Below, piece by piece: positions 1-12,164 of a stretch of 64,000 bases of DNA. Below the pieces are notes generated by a model. That model was not told where the DNA came from. It did no database searches and saw nothing but the letters and a program-made list of their open reading frames with translations. Made by a program: the position numbers and the translations under genes. Within the stretch, counting starts at the first letter, position 1, and each line of letters opens with the position of its first letter. Source of the DNA: Isoetes taiwanensis (taxonomy: Eukaryota; Streptophyta; Lycopodiopsida; Isoetales; Isoetaceae); the NCBI GenBank assembly GCA_021234155.1, contig JAJEKV010000005.1, positions 6,812,216-6,876,215 of the forward strand. The letters are read 5' to 3'.

Positions 1-449
1 AGAAGAGAGAGAGAGGAGAGAGAAAGAGAGGAGAGGAGAGGAAAGAAGAGAGGAAAGAAGAGAGGAGAGAAAGAGAGAGGAGAGAGGGGAGAGAGAAGGA
101 GAGGGAGAGAGAGAGAGAGAGGAGGAAGAGGAAGAGGGAGGGAGAGAGAAGAGAAGGAGAGAGGAGGGAGAGAAGAGAGGGAGAGAGAGAAGAAGACAGA
201 GAGAGAGAGAGGAGAGAAAGAGAGGAGAGAGAGGAGAGGGAGAGAGAGAGAGGGAAGAGAGAAAGAGAGAGAAGAGAGAGAGAGAAAGAGAGAGAAAGAA
301 GAAGAGAGGAGGAGAGAGGAGAGAGAAAGAGAGGAGGGAGGAGAGAGAGGAGAGCAGAGAGCAGAGGCAAGAGAGAGAAGAGAGAGGGAAGAGAGAGGGG
401 AGAGAGAGAGAGAAGGGAAAGAAGAGAGAGGAGAGAGAAGACAGATAAG
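1..449. repeat. (GA)n-rich low-complexity tract
   Basis: The stretch is almost pure purine: GAGA runs broken by GGA, GAAGA and AAGA variants. It has no conserved longer unit. It is low-complexity microsatellite DNA. Any reading frame on the opposite strand is a Ser/Leu/Pro/Phe artefact of the repeat. Confidence 0.95.
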
Positions 450-1078
450 ATTTTTGTGGAACTTTGCAAACACTTAAAATAGATTGTTCTAGAATGCTCC
501 ATTGTGCAGGATTCGAACCTTCGTCATTGCAACAAAAAAATTCCATCCTTACCGCCGGGCCGAACATTAATTCATTAACAAAATCAAAGCTTCAATACAA
601 TTAAGCGTGATTGAAGAAACTTTGCAAAAACTCAAAATAGAATGTTGTAGAGTGTTCCAGATGCTATAGGGCAACCACCTATGCTCTAGAAGCACCTCAG
701 TCTAAAAGTAGAAAATTTCTTGAAACCTTGCAAATGCTCAAAGTAGAATATTCTGGAGGTGATACTTTAGAATTGATAGTAAGTGTGATGGGTATGATGG
801 GTGTGTGTAAGCTTCACATGGGTGATACTTTAGAATTGACATACTTTAGAATTGGTAGTAGAGGTAGTAGATGTGGCCTCATGGGCACGTGTGAGTATGT
901 TACTCATGAATGATACTTTGTTGGTAATAGAATAGAGGGTTGAGCAGTATATGTCAATAAGACTGTGAAATACCATGGAGTGCAGTAGATGTGAGTAAAA
1001 CCCTCATAGGTAATACTTTGGAATTGGTAGTATTCTCCTCATGAGTGATACTTTATGGTAGTAGGTGTAAGTAGGCTA
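450..1078. repeat. Non-coding spacer with three diverged repeats
   Basis: This spacer separates the two GA tracts. Three related segments of about 45 bp begin near 456, 611 and 718. They share the pattern AACTTTGCAAA followed by CTCAAA(A/G)TAGAAT and TGTTCC. From about 757 a second motif, GATACTTTAGAATTG, recurs (near 759, 823 and 840), with a later variant near 1013. No coding evidence is seen. Confidence 0.6.
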
Positions 1079-1318
1079 GAGAGGAGAGAGGAGAGAGGAG
1101 AGAGAGAAGAGAGGGGAGGGAGGAGAGAGAGAGGAGAGCAGAGAGGAGAGAGAAGAGAGAGGAGAGAGGGAAAGAGAGGGGGGGAGAGAGAGAGAGAGGG
1201 AAAGAAGAGAGAGAGGAGATGAGGAAGATGAGAGAGGGAAGAGAGAGAGGAAGAGAGAGAGAGAGAGAGAAAGATAGAGAGAGAGAGGGGAGAAATAGAG
1301 AGAGAGGAGAGAGATAGA

Positions 1319-1357
<39 letters not shown>

Positions 1358-1846
1358 GAGAGAGGAGAGAGAGAGAGAGAGAGAGAAAAGAGAGGGGAAG
1401 AGAGAGGAGAGGAAGAGAGAGGAGGGGAGAAGAGAGAGAGGAGAGGGAAGAGAGAGGAGAGAGAGAGAGAGGGGAAAGAAAAGAGAGAGATGGGAAAGAA
1501 GAGAGAGGAGAGAGAGGAGAGAAAGGGGAGAGGGAAGAGAGAGGAGAGAGAGAGATAAAGATAGAGAGAGAGAGGAGAAATAGGGGAGGGGGGGGGATAG
1601 AAAGAGAGGAGAGAGAGGAAACAAGGGGAGAGGGAGAGAGGAGAGAGAGAAGAGAGGGAAGAGAAACAGAAAAGAGGAGAGAGAGAAAGGAGAGAGGAGA
1701 GGGAGAGAGGAGAGGAGAGAGAAGAGAGAAAGGAGAGAAGGAAGAGAGGGGAGAGAGAAGAGAGAGGAGGATAGGAGAGAGAAGAGAGAGAGAGGAGAGA
1801 GAAGAGAGAAGAGAGAAGAGAGAAGAGAGAGAGAAGAGAGGGAGAT
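1079..1846. repeat. (GA)n-rich low-complexity tract
   Basis: This is a second purine-only tract like the one at the window start. Long minus-strand frames across it (about 270-290 codons) consist almost only of Ser, Leu, Pro and Phe and come from the dinucleotide repeat, not from a gene. Confidence 0.95.
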
Positions 1847-1944
1847 AGGGCACGTGGGTGGGCCCAAACCGAGGCGCAATGAAACGAGGTCGCCGAGCCG
1901 AAAGGAGTAAAGAAGAGGAACCCATAATGCCGGGCCCTTTCTAG

Positions 1945-3592
1945 TTATATTTATAAAATTATTCTATGTGTCCCAGGGAAACGATGCACCCATGGTTTAT
2001 ATAATGTGCTAAAAATATGTGACATGCTTCTTTGTCAGCTGGGATTGGGGCAACTAGTTGTGTGGCTTAACGGGCCATTGGATTATGGATGGTCATGCAT
2101 GGGGGATGCATGGCCATGCATGGGGGCATGCAACACATCCCCGACCATTGGATCAAAAGGGGAGGCTTAAATCATGGCCCTTAATTTTACCGTGAAGGTG
2201 CAAGGAGATTTCCTCAAAGTGGATTTGTGTAACCAAACCCACCATTAGATCAAAAGGGGAGGAGAAATCCTAGCCATTCGCTTTTTTATTAAATTAGAGT
2301 TTTTATATTAAAGGAGGTGAGGTGTCACCCTTTATTTAATGAAAAGGAATGAGGTGGCACCCCATTAATTATGAAGCATTATGGAAGCTTCCTTCTTTGT
2401 GTCAGCCTTCAAACGACTTTTATCTTCATGATCGAGATCTCTGATCAAAGTGGGACCCAACCATTGGATTCCTCTCATCGAATGCTTTTCAATGAGTAGT
2501 AGTTTAACATCGTTCCGTGCAACCTCGGATAATCTACGGGAATCTTCATAGAACCTAAGGGAATCTAAAAGAACCTATGTAGAAACTTGGGGAACTTAGA
2601 GGAATCTTAGGATAATATTTGAGAATCAAGGGAATCCCAAGAGAATCTTAAGGAATCTATGGGAATCTCAAAAGAATCTAGGGGAATCTAAGAGAATCTT
2701 CAAAAAATGCTTAAGAATCTAGGGAAATCTTGATGGAATCTTTGAGAATCTAGGGGAATACATAGAATTTAAGGGAATCTAGGAGAATCTACATAGAATC
2801 TTGAGGAACTAAACGGATCTTCAAATAATATTTAAAAATCTAGGGGAGTCTTTATATAGAACCTTAAGAATCTAGGGGGATCTTAGTGGAATCTTAGAGA
2901 ATCGAGAGAATCTCAAGAGAATCTTCATGGATCTAAAGGAATCTAAGGGAATCTAAAAGAATCTTGGGATAAGCTTTGGAAATCGAGGAAATATAAAGAG
3001 GATCTTAAGGAATCTATAGGAATATCAAAAGAATATAGGGGAATCTAAGAGAATCTTCAAAAAATATTTGAGAATCTAGCAGAATCTTGATGGAATCTTA
3101 GAGAATCTAGTGGAATCTTCATAGAATCTAAGGGAATCTAGAAGAATCTACATAGAATCTTTAAAATGAAAAGGTAATGAGGTGGCACCCCATTAATTAT
3201 GAAGCATTATGGAAGCTTCCTCTTTTGTGCTGCATTCAAACAACTTTATCTTGCGATCGAGATCTCGGATCAAAGTGGACCCACACCATTGGATTCCTCT
3301 CGTCGAATGCTTTTCAATGAGTAGTGGTTTGGCATCGTTCCGTGCAACCTCGGATAATCTACGGGAATCTTCATAGAACCTAAGGGGATCTAAAAGGACC
3401 TATGTAGAAACTTGGGGAACTTAGAGGAATCTTGGGATAATATTTGAGAATCAAGGGAATCTCAAGAGAATCTTAAGGAATCTATGGGAATCTCAAAAGA
3501 ATCTAGGAAAATCTAAGAGAATCTTCAAAAAATGCTTAAGAATCTAGGGAAATCTTGATGGAATCTTTGAGAATCTATCAAAAAAAATATAT
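1945..3592 (+). repeat. Dispersed repeat, copy 1: unique head plus GAATCT array
   Basis: The unit opens with about 390 bp of unique sequence (TTATATTTATAAAATT, then CATGCATG-rich sequence around 2090-2130) that also opens copy 2. A second head (AATGAGGTGGCACCCC, near 2348 and again near 3175) leads each time into an array of degenerate AGGGGAATCTT / AGAGAATCTA words. The inner heads recur about every 830 bp, and the whole unit recurs after 1650 bp (1951 pairs with 3601). No protein-coding evidence. It could be a satellite or a tandemly amplified non-autonomous mobile element. Confidence 0.85.
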
Positions 3593-3594
3593 CA

Positions 3595-5247
3595 TTATAT
3601 TTATAAAATTATTCTATGTGTCCCAGGGAAACGATGCACCCATGGTTTATATAATGTGCTAAAAATATGTGACATGCTTCTTTGCCGTCGGATTGGGGGC
3701 ACTAGTTGTGTGGCGCAACGTGGGCCATTGGATTATGGATGGGTCATGCATGGGGGATGCATGGCCATGCATGGGGGCATGCAACACATCCCTGGACCAT
3801 TGGATCAAAAAGGGGAGGCGAAATCATGGCCCTTAATTTTTACCAGGAAGGTGCAAGGAAACTTCCTCTCAAAGTGGATTTGGTGTAACCAAACTCCACC
3901 ATTAGATCAAAAGGGGGAGGAGAAATCCTAGCCATTCGTTTTTTTATTAAATTAGAGTTTTTTATATTAAAGGAGGTGAGGTGTCACCCTTATTTAATGA
4001 AAAGGTAATGAGGTGGCACCCCATTAATTATGAAGCATTATGGAAGCTTCCTTCTTTTGTGCTGCCTTCAAACGACTTTATCTTGCGATCGAGATCTCGG
4101 ATCAAAGTGGGACCCACACCATTGGATTCCTCTCATCGAATGCTTTTCAATGAGTAGTAGTTTAACATCGTTCCGTGCAACCTCGGATAATCTACGGGAA
4201 TCTTCATAGAACCTAAGGGAATCTAAAAGAACCTATGTAGAAACTTGGGGAACTTAGAGGAATCTTAGGATAATATTTGAGAATCAAGGGAATCCCAAGA
4301 GAATCTTAAGGAATCTATGGGAATCTCAAAAGAATCTAGGGGAATCTAAGAGAATCTTCAAAAAATGCTTAAGAATCTAGGGAAATCTTGATGGAATCTT
4401 TGAGAATCTAGGGGAATACATAGAATTTAAGGGAATCTAGGAGAATCTACATAGAATCTTGAGGAACTAAACGGATCTTCAAATAATATTTAAAAATCTA
4501 GGGGAGTCTTTATATAGAACCTTAAGAATCTAGGGGGATCTTAGTGGAATCTTAGAGAATCGAGAGAATCTCAAGAGAATCTTCATGGATCTAAAGGAAT
4601 CTAAGGGAATCTAAAAGAATCTTGGGATAAGCTTTGGAAATCGAGGAAATATAAAGAGGATCTTAAGGAATCTATAGGAATATCAAAAGAATATAGGGGA
4701 ATCTAAGAGAATCTTCAAAAAATATTTTAGAATCTAGCATAATCTTGATGGAATCTTAGAGAATCTAGTGGAATCTTCATAGAATCTAAGGGAATCTAGA
4801 AGAATCTACATAGAATCTTTAAAATGAAAAGGTAATGAGGTGGCACCCCATTAATTATGAAGCATTATGGAAGCTTCCTCTTTTGTGCTGCATTCAAACA
4901 ACTTTATCTTGCGATCGAGATCTCGGATCAAAGTGGACCCACACCATTGGATTCCTCTCGTCGAATGCTTTTCAATGAGTAGTGGTTTGGCATCGTTCCG
5001 TGCAACCTCGGATAATCTACGGGAATCTTCATAGAACCTAAGGGGATCTAAAAGGACCTATGTAGAAACTTGGGGAACTTAGAGGAATCTTGGGATAATA
5101 TTTGAGAATCAAGGGAATCTCAAGAGAATCTTAAGGAATCTATGGGAATCTCAAAAGAATCTAGGAAAATCTAAGAGAATCTTCAAAAAATGCTTAAGAA
5201 TCTAGGGAAATCTTGATGGAATCTTTGAGAATCTAGGGGAATCTTCA
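3595..5247 (+). repeat. Dispersed repeat, copy 2
   Basis: This is a near-identical direct copy of 1945-3592, with a start-to-start offset of 1650 bp and scattered single-base indels. The copies diverge at their 3' ends. Copy 1 ends in an A-rich junction near 3580-3594 just before copy 2 starts, while copy 2 runs on into more GAATCT repeats. Such high identity implies recent duplication; an assembly duplication is also possible. Confidence 0.85.
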
Positions 5248-6190
5248 TAGAATTTAAGGGAATCTAGAAGAATCTACATAGAATCTCGAGGAACTAAACG
5301 GATCTTCAAATAATATTTAAAAATCCAGGGGAGTCTTTATATGGAACCTTAAGAATCTAGGGGGATCTTAGTGGAATCTTAGAGAATCGAGAGAATCTCA
5401 AGAGAATCTTCATGGATCTAAAGGAATCTAAAAGAATCTTGGGATAAGCTTTGGAACTCGAGGAAATATAAAGAGGATCTTAAGGAATCTATAGGAATAT
5501 CAAAAGAATATAGGGGAATCTAACAGAATCTTCAAAAAATATTTGAGAATCTAGCAGAATCTTGATGGAATCTTAGAGAATCTAGTGGAATCTTCATAGA
5601 ATCTAAGGGAATCTAGAAGAATCTACATAGAATCTTGGGGAATCTAAAAGAATCTTTAAGTAATCTTTGAAAATCTAGGGAAATCTTTGTAAAAACCTTA
5701 AGAATCTAAGGATCTTTGTGGAATCTTAGGGAATCTAGGGGGAATCCAAAGGGATCTAGGGAAATCTTTGACTCTAGGTGTGTTCTATAGGGGAATCTGC
5801 AGAGAATCTAAGGGAATCTAGAAGAATCTCCATGAAATCTTGGGGAATCTAGAGGAATCTTAGGATAATCTTTGGAAATCTAGGGGAATCTCAAAAGAAT
5901 CCTTAAGAATCTAAAGAAATCTTAGGGAATCTTCATAAAATCTTTGAGTATCTAGAGAATCTTGATGGGATTTTGGAGAATCTCTATAGAATCTTCATTG
6001 CATGACTTTAAGTTTGACTTCTAGTCGAATTTGTACAATCCCTCCAAGAATCATCAATGGATCTTGGGGAATATAAGCGAACATTGATGGAATCTCATAG
6101 AATCTAGGGAAATCTTTCTAGAGTCTTAGAGAATCTAGGAGAATCTTAATAGAATCTTTGTTGGATGGCACTGCATTTTGCTTCTAGTCG
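5248..6190 (+). repeat. Continuation of degenerate GAATCT array
   Basis: GAATCT words continue at 9-13 bp spacing but are increasingly diverged. The array ends near 6190, where ordinary AT-rich sequence begins. The part at about 5250-5630 still aligns with the array inside copy 1 (about 2750-3150). The rest has no close partner in the window. Confidence 0.75.
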
Positions 6191-8655
6191 AATCTGTACA
6201 GTCCCTTATAGTGCAACCGCTCATAGTACAAAAACTTGTATATATATCTCTAACGTATAATTATAATGGGGCAGTTTCTGGAATGTTCCATAAATAGAGA
6301 TTGAGCCTAATTTTTTCAATGGTTTGTGAGAGGGGAAGTTACTAGAAGATTCCATGAGGACGAGGCTGTTTCTAGAAGCTGCAGTGTCGGAGATTTTCTG
6401 GAAGGTAACCGGATGTCTGGGGGCTTCTCGAATGATCTCGAGAAGGCTTTGTTTTAAAAGGGAGGAGTGGCCGGTAGGTTTAAAAGGGAGGAGCGACTTG
6501 TGGCAACTCTGTCTTTGTCTTGTTGTTTTACCCTCGGCATGCAAGCGATGTGGGGCAGAGTATACAGGTTCAGCAAGGTTAACTCTGTATACGCAAATTC
6601 TAGTGAAAAGTCAATGCGATTGGGTTGATAGACACTGGTTATGTGCTAAGGAATCCAAAATTTTGCTCAAAGGGCCGTGGATTCGGCCATAAAAATTCTG
6701 CAATTTGTCAATAAAACACATGAACTGGAGCCGGAATTGTGGACTGGCCCTCCGTTCCAGTCCTAATCGGCCCCAAATGAAGCACTTGCGTGCCGCTTTC
6801 TCAAATTTGTTTATGCATCGTTGGAGATGAACATATGATTTTGGCCCGAGGAACTCAAGCCTATTTCCATACAATCGGGCAGAGGGTAAGTAATTTTGTT
6901 TGTGCCCAGGTGTTTTAGCTTCAGCAGGTAACTCAGATGCGTGAATTCACCCAAAAATCAGTCTAATTGGGTTAATAGGCACATGGTCTTGTGGTATTGG
7001 AGCCGAAATTGTGGGCTGGTGCTCTATTCCAGTCTCAACTGACCTCAAATCAAGCAGTTGCAGGTCGTTTTTAGCTGTTTGCAGATCGTGGAGACAAACA
7101 TATGATCTTGCCTGAGGAACTCGAAGCTTTGCTGAAAGATCTACGAATTTGCTTATAAAATTCCATCGGGTTGTCTTGCAAAATGGGCTAACGAATTTGT
7201 ACAGAGAATCGAGGTCTATAAATTGCTGGGGAATTCGCTGATTAGAATGTAGAATCGATGGATCTGGATTCGAATGGCAACGTGCCTGAATGTTTTGTGC
7301 TGCTTTTGCCTCTCTATCCTGCCTGGGCGCAAACAGTGTCTCTAAGGCGGCTTGAACAGGTTGCTATTCGAGGCATGCGCTTGTGCCGGAAATTAATTCT
7401 GATTCCAATTCTGGACATTTTCGAATTTTTTTGTTAATTTGTAGAGTGCGTAATTTGGTGAAATGACTGGTGCAGTAGCAATTGTCATATTGGTATGCTT
7501 TCTGTTTCTGAAAGTTGAACAGGTTGCATTCTACTGAATAGTTGCCCTTTTTATGATTGACAGTGTTGGATGCCATCGGGTGAAGGATACTGACATCTCG
7601 TTCCGATTATGTTGTGATCAACGAAATAGAGAAGGGCAGGCATATAAAAATTCAATCATTTTGAACATATGGAAGCTATAGCACTACTTTATCCTAGTCT
7701 TGGTATAATAACATCCATCTACAGCAAGTAAAGCAAGAGTTTCACATGGTCAAGGGCAAGCTGGAGCATATATTGCAGGTTGCCCTTAAATTGGTTATTA
7801 ATTTACAGCTGGGACAGCAAGACTGCAAAAAGCTGGCATTATTAGTGCATGAACATTCATGGAGTAGGTGGTCGTTAATAAGCCTGGATGGTAGATAACA
7901 TAGATTATCTGACCAAGACAATAATATGGTGATTTTTTTCTCTAACTTGTGTTAAATTGCATGTGCAGATGGAAGAACAAATTACTAATGCGGGTGGCAC
8001 AGTACCAATGGTTGAGTAGTGAATTTTGTATCAAGTTGTAGTGTATATAATTTTTGTTTCTGTACTCTAGATCACAGATGATAAAATGTCTAGTGCTAAG
8101 CGTGGCCTCATTCAAAAGATAAAGATGGTGTTTCATCAAAGCTTTCCAGTTGGGCTTATGAGACTCTTATGAGACTCAGCATACAATGATGTGGTTATTA
8201 AGAAAAAATGATTCTATTTTTAAACACGTTTCATATGAAATTACAACGTAGCACAATGTAGCATGATTGATGTTAACATAGAGTATTAGTGTCCTGTATG
8301 TCGTGGGCCATAAAATAAGACAACCAAATTGCTTTTGTAGTTTTTAAAATGACAAAGATGTCGTTTATTCATCAAATTTAAAAAATTACATTCCCAAGTA
8401 TAGGTTAGAATATCATGTGACCAAACGAAATTATTTTCACCTAAAATTCACAAGTTATGTTTTTGGCTTGCCCCTAAGGGGGCAACTCCTCGCTCATGCC
8501 ATGGAATGTTACCATGGAATTTTGCCATAGAACAATTGCACATTAAGCATAGAACTTTCAAAAATAAAGGTTGTATAAAATCTTTACATAAATTTTTTTT
8601 GCACATCATCTACTTGAGGAAGAATATTTTTACATGTTTGGAAAACCAGCTAATA
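6191..8655. repeat. Non-coding region with a diverged direct duplication
   Basis: A segment at about 6570-6870 is repeated in diverged form at about 6915-7130. Shared landmarks include GATTGGGTTGATAG / AATTGGGTTAATAG, GAGCCGGAATTGTGG / GAGCCGAAATTGTGG and AACATATGATTTTG / AACATATGATCTTG. The remainder is AT-rich with only short, unrecognisable reading frames. A TATATATAT run lies near 6239. I see no exon here that I can support. Confidence 0.5.
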
Positions 8656-8757
8656 CTACATGAATAGGCAAAGACAAAAGATTGCTATTCGAACAAGCCC
8701 TGATCATAACAAGCTACATGAATAGGCAAAGACAAAAGATTGCTATTCGAACAATCA
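8656..8757. repeat. Two-copy tandem repeat (~41 bp)
   Basis: The phrase CTACATGAATAGGCAAAG, continuing to TTGCTATTCGAACAA, occurs at about 8656-8696 and again at about 8713-8753. The copies are essentially identical and separated by a short spacer. Non-coding. Confidence 0.85.
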
Positions 8758-10665
8758 GCCCCATTGATTGGTCAACTGAATGTAACACTTTGCGAAACAA
8801 AATAGCTAGCTTCATTATAACCTACTCCACTTTCCTTGCCTTATAAGGCAATTTCATTCAACCATGTATGCACCTTTTCCCGTATAGCTAATAAATGCTT
8901 CATTACTTTATTTCTATTCAACTCTCTCCAAAAATCCACAGCTTCATACTCTTAGGCAGTGCTTGGACATCAAACATATTTCTCAAAAACAACTCAAAAA
9001 AAAAAAACAAATGCACGCAGCGGCCTTGGCCGCCGCGACAAACTCCTTGTATATATAATTGTAATATGGAGGATAAGAGGGCAGCTTGGAGGTATTTGCT
9101 AAACAATGGAAATTTGATATTTTTGCTTAGAGTCGCACACGTGTAAGCCTCTAAAATATTGGGGACGAGATTGACACCTAAGCCTAATAGTACCTCCAGA
9201 ATTTTGTTGAAAGCTCGAACTTGAAGCTTCGTGCAGGTTCCAAAAGGGTTATGCGGTTCCAGAAGCTTCTGAATTATCCAGTATCATAAACAAGAGGGAG
9301 AGGCAAATCGGCAGAAATAGATGGGTGTTGAGATATTTGTGAGAAAAGGGTTTTGTGATGATTCGAGATCCGATTGATCAATCCAAAATTTCTATCGGCA
9401 GCGAATCCAGATCAGTCATTAAATCTGGGCCATGTTTTCTAATCCTTGAACCTTCAGGATCAAGCGCAGAGAGCTCTGTACTTTCTGTGTGCCAGCCGTC
9501 GGTGGTTTAAGAGACAAAGTTTGTACAGAGTGATGGTATTGTGGTACTAGAGTCGATTGGACTCTAGTGCCTTAGAACAGGTTTGAAGCTGCAGAAGGTT
9601 AAAAAGGTAAGAAGAGTTCTGTGTGGATTTTCAATCTTGGCGACGAAGTTGAGGCTGCAAAAAGTAGGAGATGACCACATGTAAATGGCAAAAATTTTAG
9701 GAACAGTACAACTCTTTCTAGAAGCTGCTTTCGCGTGTCCCATTGCTTCTGAAAAATTTTGGATCAGTGTCAAGAGTTCTGGTCTGTCTTTTCATTGATA
9801 TAAAAAGGAAGGAGTAGGCATGCATCGACCCAAAGTCGAAGTGAAGCCTTAGTATATCTGATAGGTTAGGAGCACGAGAACAGAGGAGAAGGAGCACAAT
9901 AACACAGGAGAATTACTGGTGGGATTTAGGGATATTATGGCGACATATAGAGCGCCTCCTATCAGGAGATGGACTGTAGCAGTGAGATAAAGAGGAAGCT
10001 CAACTATTTTCTGGTAGGTTCCCGATTTTTCTTGGCAAGCAAATAAAAGAGGAAGGACTGGCCCTGTGGTGTTTAATTGTATTTGTGGTTGGAAATGTTT
10101 TAAGATTTGTGGAGCACCTGACTCAGATTTCTAGGTCAATTTGCACGGCATAGCCAGATGCATGCATGCAGCAACATTTTGGGTTGGATCTTTGCACTGG
10201 TTTCAGTTGTTTCTTGGATCTTAAGCCTAGAAGCGACACATGGTCGTGTTGAGAAAACGTAGAAGCAGAGCACTTTTTGCATTTGAAACGTGCCTTTCCT
10301 TAGGTATGTTGGATGATTTTCACAAATTCGAAACTGTTGGAGATCTCGGATGTTAATAGTGATCAGGAGATGGATTTTGCCTTTTCAAAGTAGAGAGCAT
10401 ATGTTGAATTATATTAGGATTTTTGGAGCTAGATTTTGTTTACAGCACATTGCAAGGGCTGGAAAATTTCTGCATATCCTGAGTTTCTGAATCTTTGTAG
10501 TAGACCACTTTCTTGCATGGAATGCCTTTATACATATATCAAAAAGTAGCATTGAAGCAAAAAAGGAAATTGGTAAGAATTACAGGTATGTTTGGATACT
10601 GCTTTATTATGGAATACGTATTTTTGCTGCTTATATCTACGTGCACTTGGATGCTTCATTCTGTG
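8758..10665. other. Non-coding stretch; one TATA-type motif, nothing else supported
   Basis: No recognisable protein or RNA gene is seen. A motif with a GC-rich lead (GCCGCGACAAA) joined to TTGTATATATAAT lies at 9034-9059 and recurs at 23825 and 23993. A second TATA-like string, TTGATATAAAAAGG, lies near 9796, but no convincing transcript follows it. Reading frames here are short and lack family signatures. Confidence 0.4.
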
Positions 10666-10880
10666 GTGCTTAAAAGGTCTTACAACATCCATTTAGGCTC
10701 TTGTTTCCTACTTGAAAAAGGAGATCAATGATGGTTGAATCACATGTTTTCTATAAAAGGTCTTACAACATCCATTTAGGCTCTTGATTCCTACTTGAAA
10801 AGGTACATCTATGCTTTAGGCTCTTGGGTTTTACTTGAAAAGGTACATCTATGCTGGTTGAATCACATGTTTTCTATTTT
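10666..10880. repeat. ~85-bp tandem repeats
   Basis: The string AAAAGGTCTTACAACATCC, continuing through TTTAGGCTCTTG, starts at about 10672 and again at about 10756. A third partial copy (TTTAGGCTCTTGGGTTTTAC) starts near 10816. The phrase GGTTGAATCACATGTTTTC also appears twice (about 10731 and 10856). These are local tandem duplications. Confidence 0.8.
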
Positions 10881-11631
10881 TTGGAGTAATGATCGGCAAG
10901 AGATTTGATTTCATTGCATTGATTTTTGGCAGTTTTGTTATTTCATATCTAGTGGGGGCTTTCTTGATCTTAAATCTGTTCCAAGTGTTATCTCTTTTTG
11001 TGCCGGATTATAGTGATGTGCCTGATGCATCCCCTCTCGTGTTTCCCTTTGTTTGTGGGAATGAAACAAATCTGAGAATGGGACTAAATTCTTTGTATTT
11101 AGTTCCTTCTCCTAGTTTGCATTTTCAGCATGTCAGTTTCTGGCGAATAGATATTGAACATGGAAAACTTTCTATAATTCAGGAGTCTCGCCAAATGAAA
11201 CCTACCTCTAATAATAGTGTTACTCATTCTATTCTATCTTATTCTATTCCCTTCTTTTGTTAAATTGTGTAGTTTTATGATTGTTAGTCAAGTACTAGAA
11301 AAATGATGTAGTTTTATGATTGTTAGCCAAGACTGTACATAGGCAAGAAAAATGATCTTTACTATATAACATTATGTTGTGCGAGCAGATAGTTGCAGAC
11401 AACTTCCAACTGCAACATGGAGCTGTTACATACATTATTTACTCTTCATTTATATTTCCTAGAGAGGAAATATTCAGCTCTGCAGTTATGATTGTTATTC
11501 AGTTGCGATGACTTCTATACATTCTCTTACAATCGCTGTGTTGTGGAAGTTAGTCAAAGATTGTATTCCATGAGGTATTTGGCTAAATTGCAATGCCATA
11601 TATATATATGTCATGCAGGACAACTTTCAAG
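10881..11631. other. AT-rich spacer; left flank of the LINE
   Basis: A 124-codon plus-strand frame at 10889-11263 starts with a hydrophobic stretch. It is unrecognised and ends inside an ATTCT-rich run, so it is not called a gene. About 11335-11460 resembles 19085-19207 on the far side of the LINE: both have an AAAAATGA(T/C)CTTTA start and a TACATACATTATT..ACTCTTCATTTA end. This points to an older duplication into which the LINE inserted. Confidence 0.4.
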
Positions 11632-12164
11632 CCTCCAGATTGCGAGTTATATTTTTATTTTAATATAATTGTATGTAACATCCAAGATGCGGAGAAAGAG
11701 AATCTAGGAAGACGATGGACGCAAGCGCTACCCTGGTCATGTTTAACCCTAACTAGGGTTCGATCACGATCAGGCTCGAAAATCGAGGTAAGCAGGTAAG
11801 GTAATCTACATTACATCTTTAGATCTTGGATTTCTTGGGTCCCATCACGTCCCTGGAAAGGCATCTTCATCTCTGCATAATTCGTTTGTACCCCCTCTGC
11901 TATTTGCCAACTTTCCCCTTTTCTCTGACTTCCAATCATCTTAATTCTCCTCACGGCTTTTGAGACTCCCTGTAACATTCTGTTACCATGGACCCACCGG
12001 ATCTAGCGGGCGGATTATCTCCCCCGATGCACTCCATCTTAAATACCTTCTGCTCCTAGAATTCTGAAGAACAGAAAGAAATTCTAGCCCAACAGTAGTT
12101 ACTGCTTCAAGGAGATCTAGCTCCGATTCAATTTGGTGAATTCACAACCTTCGTCCCAACGTCA

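Noticed and set aside
1053-1925. Two long minus-strand reading frames (267 and 290 codons)
   Set aside because: They translate a GA dinucleotide tract into Ser/Leu/Pro/Phe strings and have no domain or codon bias of a gene.
10889-11263. 124-codon frame with a hydrophobic N-terminus
   Set aside because: No family resemblance, no splice context, and the 3' end is an ATTCT-rich run. Chance frame is more likely.
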